From assembly GCA_035559315.1 (NCBI GenBank), contig DATMBJ010000015.1, forward strand, positions 1-12,860: 12,860 bases of DNA, written 5' to 3'. Every line of letters begins with the position of its first letter. Position 1 is the first letter of the stretch. A program made the translations under genes and the position numbers. This stretch comes from DATLZM01 sp035559315 (GTDB lineage: Bacteria > Actinomycetota > UBA4738 > HRBIN12). Shown here piece after piece: positions 1 through 6,966 of the stretch. The notes below the pieces were generated by a model that saw only the letters and a list, made by a program, of their open reading frames with translations, had not been told where the DNA came from and searched no databases.

Positions 1-1
1 G

Positions 2-676
2 CGGGGCCCGGCCGACCGCCGGGCCCGGAAGGAGGAGGCCCGGCGGGCCCGGGAGGCGGCCCGACGCCGGGCGCGGTGGACCGAGGCGCTCCGCCGGGCC
101 GCCGTGTTCGCGCTGGTGGGAGCGCTGGCCGTCGCGGCCTACCTCTGGCTCACCAGGGCCCCGGGCTCGGGGCTCGTCGGGGAGGCCGCCCTCCGAGCGG
201 CCGAGGCGGCCGGGTGCGGCGCGATCGAGACCCCCGAGCAGCCCGACGACGCCGTCGGTGGGCTCCACCTGGAGCCCGGCCAGGCGTACACCTACCCCCG
301 GCATCCCGCGACCTCCGGCTACCACGACCCGTCGTCCTTGCCCCCCGAGCCGAAGGTCTACGACCGCCCGGTGCCCGAGACGCAGGCCGTCCACAACCTC
401 GAGCACGGCTACGTGATCGTGTACTACCGCGCCGAGGGGCCGGATGCCCTGCCCGAGGCGGTCGTGGACCGCCTGGCGAGCATCGTCCGGGGGGAGGACG
501 AGGTCCTCCTGGCCCCGCACTCGCTCCTCGACGACGGTGTCGCGCTCGCGTTCACCGCCTGGAACAAGCTCTGGGAGTGCCCGGCCGGCATCACGCCCTC
601 CCAGGCGGCGACGATGCTCGAGGGCTGGATCCGGGCCTACCGGAACTCCGGGAGCGCCCCCGAGCCCGCCGCCTGA
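2..676 (+). CDS. DUF3105 family membrane-anchored protein, 5' end outside window
   Basis: Function is unknown; the family is defined only by its domain. The frame is open from base 2, so the gene starts upstream of the window and 224 residues are visible. A GTG at 104 could be read as a start, but it falls just before the membrane helix. The 34 codons before it encode an Arg/Lys/Glu/Ala-rich cytoplasmic helix, which is the normal N-terminus of this family, so I treat the gene as 5'-truncated. Next comes one hydrophobic segment (near AVFALVGALAVAAYLWL), then an extracytoplasmic domain. That domain carries the DUF3105 hallmarks HPATSGYHDP, VHNLEHGYVIVYY and AFTAWNKLWECPAG, with His and Cys residues that might bind metal or pair. 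The C-terminus looks complete (TGA at 674-676). It is the only rightward gene here and converges on the SpoIID gene, so it is probably unrelated to the glycan block. Family call is strong; role unknown. Confidence 0.85.
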   Translation, partial: RGPADRRARKEEARRAREAARRRARWTEALRRAAVFALVGALAVAAYLWLTRAPGSGLVGEAALRAAEAAGCGAIETPEQPDDAVGGLHLEPGQAYTYPRHPATSGYHDPSSLPPEPKVYDRPVPETQAVHNLEHGYVIVYYRAEGPDALPEAVVDRLASIVRGEDEVLLAPHSLLDDGVALAFTAWNKLWECPAGITPSQAATMLEGWIRAYRNSGSAPEPAA

Positions 677-720
677 GCCCGGGCTCGGGCCCGGTTCCTG
701 GAACCCCGCCGGGCGCCCGG
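675..720. terminator. Hairpin-rich convergent gap, possible bidirectional terminator
   Basis: The two genes on either side end head to head, at 676 and 727. The gap holds a 12-bp palindrome GAGCCCGGGCTC (675-686) and an alternative stem CCGGGC/GCCCGG with a TCGG loop (679-694). A second stem, GGTTC/GAACC with a CTG loop, lies at 693-705. No T-run follows on either strand, so a classical intrinsic terminator is not shown. Stable GC hairpins without U-tracts are common at gene ends in high-GC genomes, and termination here is inference. Confidence 0.45.
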
Positions 721-726
721 CCCCGC

Positions 727-2427
727 TCAGGCCCGCCGGCAGCGGCCGGCGGGCGAGCACACGATCCTGCCGCCCTCGAAGTCCGCGGCCGAGCCGCCCC
801 CGGCCCGGGACCGCACGTCGCTCGTGGGGAACCCCAGGGGGCCGCCCGCGCCCCCGAGCTCGAGGTAGAAGTCGAGGACCGGCCCGTGGAGCTCGAAGGC
901 GCCGACGCCCTCCTTGAAGTAGATCCGCCCGCCGTCGAACCCGGCCCGGGCGCAGGCCGCCCGCTCGCACCCCGCCTGGGTCCGGAGCCGGACCACCCCC
1001 GAGCGGGGCAGGCCGAGGACGCTCCCCGCCTCGCCCAGCGCCCGGTACTTGTCGTAGATGGGGCCCCGCAGCCACACGGTCGCCCCGACCGCGTCGTTCC
1101 GGTAGATCGCGCCGACCGCGAACCGCTGCCGCAGGCCGCCCGGTACCCGGGCCTGGGGGGTCGTGGGGAGCCCGGGCGCGCACCCCAGGGCGTCGTACTT
1201 GGCGCGGATGTCGCCGACCACGTTCTTGTCGACGTTGATCCACACCCGGTCGTCCCGGAGGCCGAGGCCCACGCGGAGCTCGCCGCCGGAGATCCGGGCC
1301 TCCCCCGCGTCCCCGCGCACGAGGATCGAGACGATCCGGCCGGACACGCCCCGGACGGCCGCCGCGAACCCGCGGACGGTCCCGATGTCGCCGGTGTAGG
1401 GACGGAGGCGCTGGGTGACCTCGTCGGCGGTGAACGACACCTCCCACACGCGGCTCGGGTTGGCCGGGGTGTAGTCGCCGGGGTCGCACACCCCGCGGAG
1501 GTAGGGGATCGGCGTCCCGCCCCACACGTTCTCGTTGTCCTCGGTGTGCCCGCCCGAGGAGGAGGAGTAGAAGGCGGTGATCACCTCGCCCTGGTGCACC
1601 ACGACCTCGCCCTCGGTGGCGTCCACGGCCCGGACCCACCGCTCGCCGTCCGCGCCGGCCTCCTTGTCCCACCCGACGTAGACCTGGTCGGCGGCGCTCG
1701 CGTACAGGGCGCAGTTGCACACCGGTCGGTGCTGGCCGTAGGCGGCCTTGGCGAAGGCGTAGGTCCGCGCGGCCACGGCCTGGGCCTCGAGCGCCTCCTC
1801 CGGCCAGCTGCTCGGGACCTCGCCCAGCCCGTACAGGTACTCCTGGGGGGCGATCGAGAGCACCAGGCGGATCCGACAGGCCGCCGGGCAGTCGTACAGG
1901 TTGAACTCGATCCACCCGCGGGCGTAGGCGTGGCCGGCCTCGGGGATCCGGACCCTCGCGCCCTGGGGCGCGTAGACCGCGAACAGGTGCGCGTCGGGCC
2001 CCCCGACCGGGCCGCCGGCCGGCGCCCCCGAGGCGTCCACGACCCGGTAGCGGCCGTCGCGGATCCGCACCGTCCAGGTCTCGCCGGCCGGGATGGTGGC
2101 CACCCGCTCCCCGCCGGTCCCGCCCAGGCGCAGCTCGACCCCGGCCTCCTCCGCCGCCAGGCGGACCCGGCGCTCCCCCTGGGCGAGCCCGATCCGGAGC
2201 CGGGCCGGCCCCTCCGCCACCCGCCGCACCTCGGTCCCGGTGTAGAAGTGCGTGAGGATCTCCTGGTGCGACCAGCCCCGGAGGGCGAGTCCGTAGGCCC
2301 CCCACTGCGACAGCCCGAGCCCGTGCCCGTAGCCCGAGCCGTAGAACGTGAAGCGCTCCGCCGCCCGGGCCGGCGCTGGCCCGAGCAGCGGCACGGCGAC
2401 GAGCAGGATCAGGATCGTTCGACGCAT
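727..2427 (-). CDS. Secreted SpoIID/LytB-domain protein with C-terminal LGFP repeats
   Basis: This is probably an exported peptidoglycan lytic enzyme or wall-binding protein. SpoIID is a lytic transglycosylase acting on glycan strands lacking stem peptides. Using the ATG at 2427 gives 566 residues. Residues 1-22 form a signal peptide (MRR, hydrophobic core, ARA cleavage). The SpoIID domain spans about 25-400, with GSGYGHGLGLSQWGAYG at 30-46, GEVPSSWPEEALEAQAVAARTYA at about 202-224 (E203 matches the catalytic Glu) and SSSSGGHTEDNENVWGG at 288-304. The Cys that usually precedes QVY appears to be Asp247, although H233, C237 and C239 lie nearby. About three LGFP repeats follow (near 407-455, 456-513, 514-566), with LGLP at 471 and LGFP at 531; the last is cut short. 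A GTG at 2448 would add seven residues (RPPPST plus start) but suits a signal peptide less well. Neither start has a good ribosome site. The gene lies 25 bp behind the nucleotidyltransferase and ends part B. A TAGGGT box (2447-2452) might give it its own weak promoter. Confidence 0.9.
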   Translation of the reverse strand: MRRTILILLVAVPLLGPAPARAAERFTFYGSGYGHGLGLSQWGAYGLALRGWSHQEILTHFYTGTEVRRVAEGPARLRIGLAQGERRVRLAAEEAGVELRLGGTGGERVATIPAGETWTVRIRDGRYRVVDASGAPAGGPVGGPDAHLFAVYAPQGARVRIPEAGHAYARGWIEFNLYDCPAACRIRLVLSIAPQEYLYGLGEVPSSWPEEALEAQAVAARTYAFAKAAYGQHRPVCNCALYASAADQVYVGWDKEAGADGERWVRAVDATEGEVVVHQGEVITAFYSSSSGGHTEDNENVWGGTPIPYLRGVCDPGDYTPANPSRVWEVSFTADEVTQRLRPYTGDIGTVRGFAAAVRGVSGRIVSILVRGDAGEARISGGELRVGLGLRDDRVWINVDKNVVGDIRAKYDALGCAPGLPTTPQARVPGGLRQRFAVGAIYRNDAVGATVWLRGPIYDKYRALGEAGSVLGLPRSGVVRLRTQAGCERAACARAGFDGGRIYFKEGVGAFELHGPVLDFYLELGGAGGPLGFPTSDVRSRAGGGSAADFEGGRIVCSPAGRCRRA

Positions 2428-2452
2428 CGTGGATGGGGGAGGCCGCACCCTA

Positions 2453-3502
2453 TCACAACGGACCGGCGGATCCCGGGGTTACGCTCCGGGGATCGGCGAC
2501 CTCCCCCGCCCCGAGCCGCGCGCCCTCGAGGGCGAGCCCGGGCGCGACGCGAGCCGCCTCCGCGAGCACGCAGCCCACGACGGTCGCCCCGTCGCCGATC
2601 TCGGCGGCCGGGCCCACGATCGACGCCAGGACCCGGGCGCCGGCCCCCACCCGGGCCCGGGCCAGGACGATCGAGTCGTCGATCTCGGCGTCGGGGCCGA
2701 CGACCGCGCCCGGGCCCACCGAGACCCACCGTCCGAGGTGCGCCCGGAGGTCGACCCGGGCCTCGGGCGAGACGTACGGCGCCGGGTACCGCACCCCCCG
2801 CACCTTCCCCTCGAGCAGGTCGAAGTGGGCCTGGAGGTACTTCTCCGGCGTCCCGAGGTCGATCCAGTAGGCACCGCCGGGGAAGCCGTAGACCCGCCGC
2901 CCCTCGGCGATCAGCGCCGGGAACACCTCGCGCTCGATCGAGAGGGGCCGGCCCCTGGGCCAGCCCCGCAGCACGGCGGGGTCCAGGAGGTAGGTCCCGG
3001 CGTTCACGTCTCCCGGCACCGGCTCCTCCGGTTTCTCCCGGAACTCCCGGACCCGGCCGTCGGGGCCGGTGAGGACCAGGCCGAAGGGGCGGGCGTCCTC
3101 CACCCGGTGGAGCGCGATCGTGGCCTCCGCCCCCCGCTCCTCGTGGAAGGCGCGCATCGCGGTGAGGTCCAGGTCGGTCAGGATGTCCCCGTTCAGCGCG
3201 AGGAACGGTTCGTCGCCCAGGTGCTCGAGGGCGTTCACGATCGCGCCGCCCGTCCCGAGCGGCTCCCGCTCCGTGATCCACACGATCCGCGGGTCGCCGT
3301 GGCGGGCCTCGATGAACGAGCGGAACTGCTCCTCGAGGTAGGACGAGGAGAGGACCACCTCGTGCACCCCGTGGGCGGCCAGGTGGTCCAGGACGTGGTC
3401 CAGGGAGGGCCGGTCCACGAGCGGCACCAGCGGCTTGGGGATGGTCTCGGTGAGGGGCCGCAGGCGGGTCCCCTCCCCGCCCACGAGCACGACCGCCCTC
3501 AC
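2453..3502 (-). CDS. Sugar-1-phosphate nucleotidyltransferase with beta-helix tail, probably mannose-1-phosphate guanylyltransferase
   Basis: The predicted reaction joins a sugar 1-phosphate to an NTP, giving a sugar nucleotide and pyrophosphate in the cytosol. The 349-residue protein has the NTP-transferase signature GGEGTRLRPLT (8-18) with PKPLVP (22-27). It also has NGD (104-106, metal Asp), EKPEEP (156-161), NAGTY (167-171) and WIDLGTPEKYLQAH (213-226). Residues about 243-335 are short valine/isoleucine/alanine-spaced turns, as in a left-handed beta-helix. SIEREVFPALIAEG and WIDLGTPE resemble actinobacterial GDP-mannose pyrophosphorylase (ManB type). The RmlA signature with SKQLLP is absent, so it is unlikely to supply dTDP-glucose. 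The open frame runs further upstream, but I chose GTG 3502. It overlaps the GT2 stop as GTGA and has GGAGG at 3508-3512 with a 5-base spacer. Class is secure; the sugar and base are inferred. Confidence 0.88.
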   Translation of the reverse strand: MRAVVLVGGEGTRLRPLTETIPKPLVPLVDRPSLDHVLDHLAAHGVHEVVLSSSYLEEQFRSFIEARHGDPRIVWITEREPLGTGGAIVNALEHLGDEPFLALNGDILTDLDLTAMRAFHEERGAEATIALHRVEDARPFGLVLTGPDGRVREFREKPEEPVPGDVNAGTYLLDPAVLRGWPRGRPLSIEREVFPALIAEGRRVYGFPGGAYWIDLGTPEKYLQAHFDLLEGKVRGVRYPAPYVSPEARVDLRAHLGRWVSVGPGAVVGPDAEIDDSIVLARARVGAGARVLASIVGPAAEIGDGATVVGCVLAEAARVAPGLALEGARLGAGEVADPRSVTPGSAGPL

Positions 3503-4365
3503 CCGCGCCTCCGGGCGTCGCGGAGCGCGACCAGCTCCGCCCGGGCCCGCAGCGCGGCCCGGGCCAGGGGCAGGAGCGCCCGGCGCCACCCCCGGGCCCG
3601 GTGCTTCGCGAAGTACCGATAGGCGCTCCGGGAGTGGATCAGGTGCATCCGCCGCGACCGGCCGGTCGAGACCCCGCCCTCGTGGAGGACCTCGAGCTCC
3701 GGCGTGAACAGGACCCGCCACCCCCGCTCCCGCAGGCGCGTGCAGAGGTCGAGCTCCTCGAAGTACAGGAAGTAGCCCTCGTCGAGGAGGCCGACCTCCT
3801 CCACCGCCCGCCGACGCAGGAGCATCGCCGCGCCCGAGACCCAGGGCACCTCCCGCTCGGTCGTCCGGTCCCAGTCCTCGATCCGGTACCGCCGGGTGAA
3901 GGGGTTCCCCGGCCAGAACGGCGAGAGGAACGCGTGGCCCACGGCGTCCAGGAGCGAGGGGATCCGCCGTCCGCTCGGGTAGACGGTGCCGTCGGCGTTC
4001 CGCAGGAGCGGCCCGACCACCGCGACCCGGGGGTCGTCCTGGGCGCGCTTCACGAACGCCGCCAGGGTCCCGGCCCAGACCTCCGCGTCGGGGTTCAGGA
4101 GGAACACCCAGGGGGCGCGGGTGGCGCGGATCCCCTGGTTCGCCGCGGCCGAGAACCCGCGGTTGTCGGGGTTCGCGAGGAGCCGGACGCCGGGGACCGC
4201 CGCCGCGGCCCGGTCGCTCCCATCGGTCGAGGCGTTGTCCACCACCACGACCTCGAGCGCGAGCCCGCCCGCGGCCGCCAGGACCGAGCGGAGGCAGCGG
4301 TCGAGGTGCGGCCCCGCGTTGTGGTTCACGACGACCACGGCGAGGTCGGGCGGGCGCTCGCTCAT
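3499..4365 (-). CDS. Family 2 glycosyltransferase, WbbL-like (probable rhamnosyltransferase)
   Basis: This GT-A fold enzyme is predicted to move a sugar from a nucleotide donor to a lipid-linked or growing glycan acceptor at the inner face of the membrane. The 288-residue protein has VVVNHN (11-16), VDNASTDGS (42-50), NRGFSAAANQG (68-78) and LLNPDAEV (89-96, DXD-equivalent region). It also has VSGAAMLLRR (176-185) and FEELDLCTRLRERGW (202-216, with the probable catalytic acidic residues). The pattern matches the WbbL/RfbF group, which often uses dTDP-L-rhamnose and fits rfbB and rfbD in the window. No membrane helix is evident; the basic C-terminal 40 residues may touch the membrane. The ATG at 4365 overlaps the stop of the small membrane protein gene as ATGA, with no strong ribosome site of its own, which suggests coupling. 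Family is certain; donor is inferred. Confidence 0.9.
   Translation of the reverse strand: MSERPPDLAVVVVNHNAGPHLDRCLRSVLAAAGGLALEVVVVDNASTDGSDRAAAAVPGVRLLANPDNRGFSAAANQGIRATRAPWVFLLNPDAEVWAGTLAAFVKRAQDDPRVAVVGPLLRNADGTVYPSGRRIPSLLDAVGHAFLSPFWPGNPFTRRYRIEDWDRTTEREVPWVSGAAMLLRRRAVEEVGLLDEGYFLYFEELDLCTRLRERGWRVLFTPELEVLHEGGVSTGRSRRMHLIHSRSAYRYFAKHRARGWRRALLPLARAALRARAELVALRDARRRG
3500..3512 (-). promoter_or_regulatory. Shine-Dalgarno and GTGA overlap setting the nucleotidyltransferase start
   Basis: On the minus strand GGAGG (3512-3508) precedes GTG (3502-3500) by five bases. That GTG shares bases with the TGA stop of the GT2 gene (3501-3499). This decides the start of the nucleotidyltransferase against the much longer upstream open frame, and it suggests translational coupling to GT2. 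Confidence 0.75.
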
Positions 4366-4736
4366 GCCCCGTGCGGGGTCCGGGCCACGAGCACGATGCC
4401 GGCGGCGATCAGCGCCACCCCGGCCCACCGGAGCGCCGGCACCGGCTGCTCGAGGAAGAACCGGTCGAACAGGAGGATCAGGACGTACTGGAGCGCGGCG
4501 AAGGGGTAGGCGAACGAGAGCGAGGTCCGGGAGAGCACCGCCAGCCAGACCAGGGCCGACAGCCCGAACAGCAGGAGCCCGGCCCACACGTAGGGGTTGG
4601 CGGCGACGGCGCGGACGCCCTCGCCGGTGAGCCGGAACACCCCGGCCCGGTCCCGGGCCAGGTTCATCCCGTGCTTCAGCGTGAGCTGGGCGAGGGCGGC
4701 GATCGTGACCGAGAACAGGATCAACGCGATCAGCAT
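4362..4736 (-). CDS. EmrE/ArnE-like small multi-helix membrane protein (DMT superfamily), possible lipid-linked sugar flippase
   Basis: The 124-residue protein has four predicted membrane helices: near 2-20, 49-69, 73-92 and 100-117. The helices, the early KHG after helix 1 and the FAYPFAALQYVLILL segment fit the small DMT family. That family includes EmrE drug exporters and the ArnE/ArnF flippase for undecaprenyl-linked aminoarabinose. Position between an exporter and a GT2 favours a lipid-sugar or glycan role over drug efflux, but this is inference. The start is uncertain. ATG 4736 begins right at helix 1 and has AGGGGGAG (4744-4751) seven bases upstream. A GTG at 4802 has GGAGG four bases upstream and a GTGA overlap with the ATPase stop. 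It would add 22 polar, proline-containing residues that are atypical for the family. I prefer 4736. Confidence 0.82.
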   Translation of the reverse strand: MLIALILFSVTIAALAQLTLKHGMNLARDRAGVFRLTGEGVRAVAANPYVWAGLLLFGLSALVWLAVLSRTSLSFAYPFAALQYVLILLFDRFFLEQPVPALRWAGVALIAAGIVLVARTPHGA

Positions 4737-4798
4737 CGGGCGGCTCCCCCTGGTCGTCGCGACGTGCCGCTCGGGGGGCTCGGTGGCGGGCGGGAGGT

Positions 4799-4811
4799 TC
4801 ACAGCTCCTCC
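4799..4811 (-). repeat. Junction copy 1 of GGAGGAGCTGTGA at the ATPase 3' end
   Basis: The minus-strand 13-mer GGAGGAGCTGTGA encodes the end of the ATPase (Glu-Glu-Leu-stop). It also offers a Shine-Dalgarno and a GTG overlapping the stop. An identical 13-mer sits at 5971-5983. Whether the GTG here (4802) is used depends on the true start of the small membrane protein. Confidence 0.6.
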
Positions 4812-5974
4812 ACCCCGACCTCGACCGGCACGTCGAGCCGGTCGCGGCGCGCCCCCTCGGCGACGTCGAACATGTAGCGCTGCGTCTGCACGTGGTAGAG
4901 CTTCCCGGTCCGGCGGGACTCGAGGCCCACCGTCACCCAGTACCGCCCGGGGAGCAGCGGGAGGCTCCGCAGCCGGAACCGGACCCGCCGCTTCCCGGAG
5001 AGCGGACCGAGGTCGATCCCCGCGCGGCTCGTGCGGCCGTCCACCGCCAGCCGGTTCGTCCAGTCCAGGACGGCGAAGGAGACGTCGAGGTCGTCCACGG
5101 GCTCGTTGGGACGGACGTCCACCTGGATCACGAGGTCCTCCCCCACCCCCACCGGCCCGCCGGTCGAGCCGTCCTCGCGCACCAGCGCGACCTGGTCGAT
5201 CTCGACCTCGCGGCTCCCCTCCTCGGGGATGAAGTTCGGGTCCTGCCGGAGCATCACGTAGCGGAGCTCCTGGACCACGTCGTCGGGCTCCCCCGCTGCG
5301 TGCACCCGGCCGTGGTGGAGCATCACCGCCCGGTCGCAGATCTGCCGGACCAGGTCGAGGGCGTGGGTCACGAACACGATCGTCCGGCCCTCGCGCTGGA
5401 AGGCCCGCACCCGGTCGATGCACCGCCGCTGGAAGGCCTCGTCCCCCACCGCGAGCACCTCGTCGATCAGGAGGATCGCGGGGTCCACGTGGACGGCGAT
5501 CGCGAAGCCCAGGCGGACGAGCATCCCGGAGGAGTAGAACTTCACCTGGTTGTCCATGAAGTCCTCGAGCTCGGCGAAGGCCACGATGTCGTCGTAGGCC
5601 CGCTCGGTCTCCCGGCGCGAGAGCCCCAGGAACGAGGCGTTCAGGTACACGTTCTCCCTCCCGGTGAGCTCGGGGTGGAACCCGGCGCCCAGCTCGAGGA
5701 GGGCGGCCACCCGGCCCCGGGTCCGGACCACGCCCGCCGTGGGCCGGAGGATCCCGGCGATCACCTTGAGCAGCGTGGTCTTGCCCGAGCCGTTGTGGCC
5801 GATCAGGCCGAGGGTCTCGCCCTCCGCGACCTCGACGTCCACGTCCCGGAGCGCCCACAGGTCCTCGGCGCGGGTCCGCGACGAGATCAGCCGCGCCTTG
5901 AGGGAGCTCGGCTTCTCCCGGTACAGGCGGAACCGCTTCGACAGCCCCTCGACCTCGATCGCGGGGGGGCTCAC
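4799..5974 (-). CDS. Wzt-type polysaccharide ABC exporter ATPase with C-terminal carbohydrate-binding-like domain
   Basis: This is the ATPase half of an exporter for a lipid-linked polysaccharide or teichoic-acid-like polymer. The 391-residue protein has Walker A GHNGSGKTT (59-67), LLELGAGFHPELTGRENVYLN at about 92-112 (typical of Wzt/TagH), signature YSSGM (147-151), Walker B AILLIDE (166-172) and switch His204. The nucleotide-binding domain ends near 245. The remaining ~145 residues are beta-rich (VQVDVRPN-like strands, LLPGRYWVTVGL at 340-351, YMFDVAEG) and match the Wzt C-terminal type. In known systems that part binds the finished chain end and sets export specificity. Start GTG 5974 overlaps the permease stop as GTGA, with GGAGG just upstream. 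It pairs with the permease directly before it. Assignment is firm; the polymer is unknown. Confidence 0.93.
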   Translation of the reverse strand: MSPPAIEVEGLSKRFRLYREKPSSLKARLISSRTRAEDLWALRDVDVEVAEGETLGLIGHNGSGKTTLLKVIAGILRPTAGVVRTRGRVAALLELGAGFHPELTGRENVYLNASFLGLSRRETERAYDDIVAFAELEDFMDNQVKFYSSGMLVRLGFAIAVHVDPAILLIDEVLAVGDEAFQRRCIDRVRAFQREGRTIVFVTHALDLVRQICDRAVMLHHGRVHAAGEPDDVVQELRYVMLRQDPNFIPEEGSREVEIDQVALVREDGSTGGPVGVGEDLVIQVDVRPNEPVDDLDVSFAVLDWTNRLAVDGRTSRAGIDLGPLSGKRRVRFRLRSLPLLPGRYWVTVGLESRRTGKLYHVQTQRYMFDVAEGARRDRLDVPVEVGVEEL

Positions 5975-5983
5975 AGCTCCTCC
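5971..5983 (-). repeat. Junction copy 2 of GGAGGAGCTGTGA at the permease 3' end
   Basis: This is identical to the copy at 4799-4811. Here it ends the permease (Glu-Glu-Leu-stop) and gives the ribosome site and overlapping GTG start (5974) of the ATPase. In this copy the GTG is clearly the real start, because the first ATPase beta-strand follows directly. Confidence 0.75.
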
Positions 5984-6873
5984 GCGAAGTCGCCCGAGAG
6001 CCGGAAGAACAGCCGCCAGGTGAGGTAGAGGAGGACCGCGGAGGCCGCCGCGACCAGGGCGAGCCCCGCCGCGAGCCACCCCACCGAGACGTCGAGGAGG
6101 ACCGGCCCCCCGGCGCCGGAGGGGTGCACCGCGCCGTACAGCGCCCGCTGGAACCCGCTGATCACGAGCACGAGCGGGTTCAGGAGGTAGAGGTGGAAGA
6201 GCGGGACCCCGAGCAGCTCGTGGCCGCTCCCCTGGACGAGCGCCGCGGGGTAGACGATCGGGGTCATCCAGAACCACACGAGCAGCGCCAGGGCGAGCAG
6301 GTGCTGGACGTCGCGGTAGCGCACGTTCGCCGCGGCGAGCAGGAGCGCCATGGCCGTGGTGAACAGCAGGAGGGCGAGGAACGCGAGCGGGTAGAGCGGG
6401 AGCGCCTCCGGGTGGAACCGCCAGCCGGTCGCGACCATGAACGCCACGAGCACCAGGCTCTGGAGGAGGAAGTCCACGAGCGCCACGCCGATCCCCGCGA
6501 CCGGCAGCACCTCCCGGGGGAAGTACACCTTCTTGACGAGGTTGGCGTTGTCGACGATGGACCGCGTGGCCTGCGTGACCGAGACCGAGAACAGGTTCCA
6601 GGGGAGGAGCCCGGAGAGCAGGAACACCGCGTAGCCCGGCACCCGGTTGTCGAGGACCACCCGGAACACGAGCGCGAAGACCGCGAGGTACACGGCCGGG
6701 TTCAGGAGCGACCAGATCGCGCCGAGGACCGACGCGACGTACTTCACCTTGAGCTCCTTGCGGACCAGGTTCGCCAGGATCTCCCGGTGGAGGGCCAGCT
6801 CGCGGAGCCGCGCCCCCACGCGCAGGTGCGGCGGCTCGGACGTTCGCTCGATGACGTCGGTGGCGGTCGCCAT
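5971..6873 (-). CDS. Wzm-type polysaccharide ABC exporter permease (ABC-2 family)
   Basis: This is the membrane half of the glycan exporter. The 300-residue protein starts with a cytoplasmic amphipathic N-terminus (to about 35). The family motif VRKELKVKYVASVLG (37-51) follows, then about six helices: near 52-73, 80-98, 123-148, 158-182, 190-210 and 264-288. NANLVKKVYFPREVLP (109-124) and AANVRYRDVQHLL (181-193) are characteristic of the TagG/Wzm group rather than of drug-efflux ABC-2 proteins. The ATG at 6873 has no clear Shine-Dalgarno. A TGCTAGACT box at 6907-6915 would place transcription start near 6900, giving a short leader. It is the first gene of part B and overlaps the ATPase by four bases. 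Family is certain; the ribosome site is weak. Confidence 0.93.
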   Translation of the reverse strand: MATATDVIERTSEPPHLRVGARLRELALHREILANLVRKELKVKYVASVLGAIWSLLNPAVYLAVFALVFRVVLDNRVPGYAVFLLSGLLPWNLFSVSVTQATRSIVDNANLVKKVYFPREVLPVAGIGVALVDFLLQSLVLVAFMVATGWRFHPEALPLYPLAFLALLLFTTAMALLLAAANVRYRDVQHLLALALLVWFWMTPIVYPAALVQGSGHELLGVPLFHLYLLNPLVLVISGFQRALYGAVHPSGAGGPVLLDVSVGWLAAGLALVAAASAVLLYLTWRLFFRLSGDFAEEL

Positions 6874-6906
6874 GGCAGGTCGCAGGGTGCCCCGGGCTCC
6901 CGCGCG

Positions 6907-6915
6907 AGTCTAGCA
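6907..6915 (-). promoter_or_regulatory. Candidate extended -10 promoter element for the exporter operon
   Basis: The minus strand reads TGCTAGACT, a TGN followed by TANNNT, the actinobacterial extended -10 form. I see no good -35 at 16-18 bp, as expected for an extended -10 promoter. It lies in the only gap over 100 bp in the leftward block, between the two halves. It would start transcription near 6900, about 27 bases before the permease ATG. The hexamer and its downstream CGCGCGG recur at the phosphoesterase gene. Confidence 0.45.
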
Positions 6916-6966
6916 AGGGGCCCGTCGCGACCGTGCGAGCCGGCCGGTGGCGGTGTTCCACGGGAC

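Noticed and set aside
2447..2452. TAGGGT -10-like box before the SpoIID gene
   Set aside because: It overlaps the stop region of the preceding gene, has no -35, and a match to TANNNT is frequent by chance. Kept only as a remark, not as a promoter.
76..3072. Very long rightward open frame of 998 codons lying opposite the SpoIID and nucleotidyltransferase genes
   Set aside because: It is Arg/Pro/Gly-rich with no family motifs, and it overlaps three well-supported genes. Stop codons are rare in such GC-rich DNA, so this is a shadow.
2453..3502. Possible rfbA (glucose-1-phosphate thymidylyltransferase)
   Set aside because: The RfbA KQ-type signature is missing, and the protein has a beta-helix tail and WIDLGTPE motif of the mannose-type enzymes.
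4362..5858. Leftward frame that appears to fuse an Arg/Pro/Gly-rich domain to the small membrane protein
   Set aside because: The N-terminal part is an out-of-frame reading of the ATPase gene. The membrane protein has its own start with a ribosome site.
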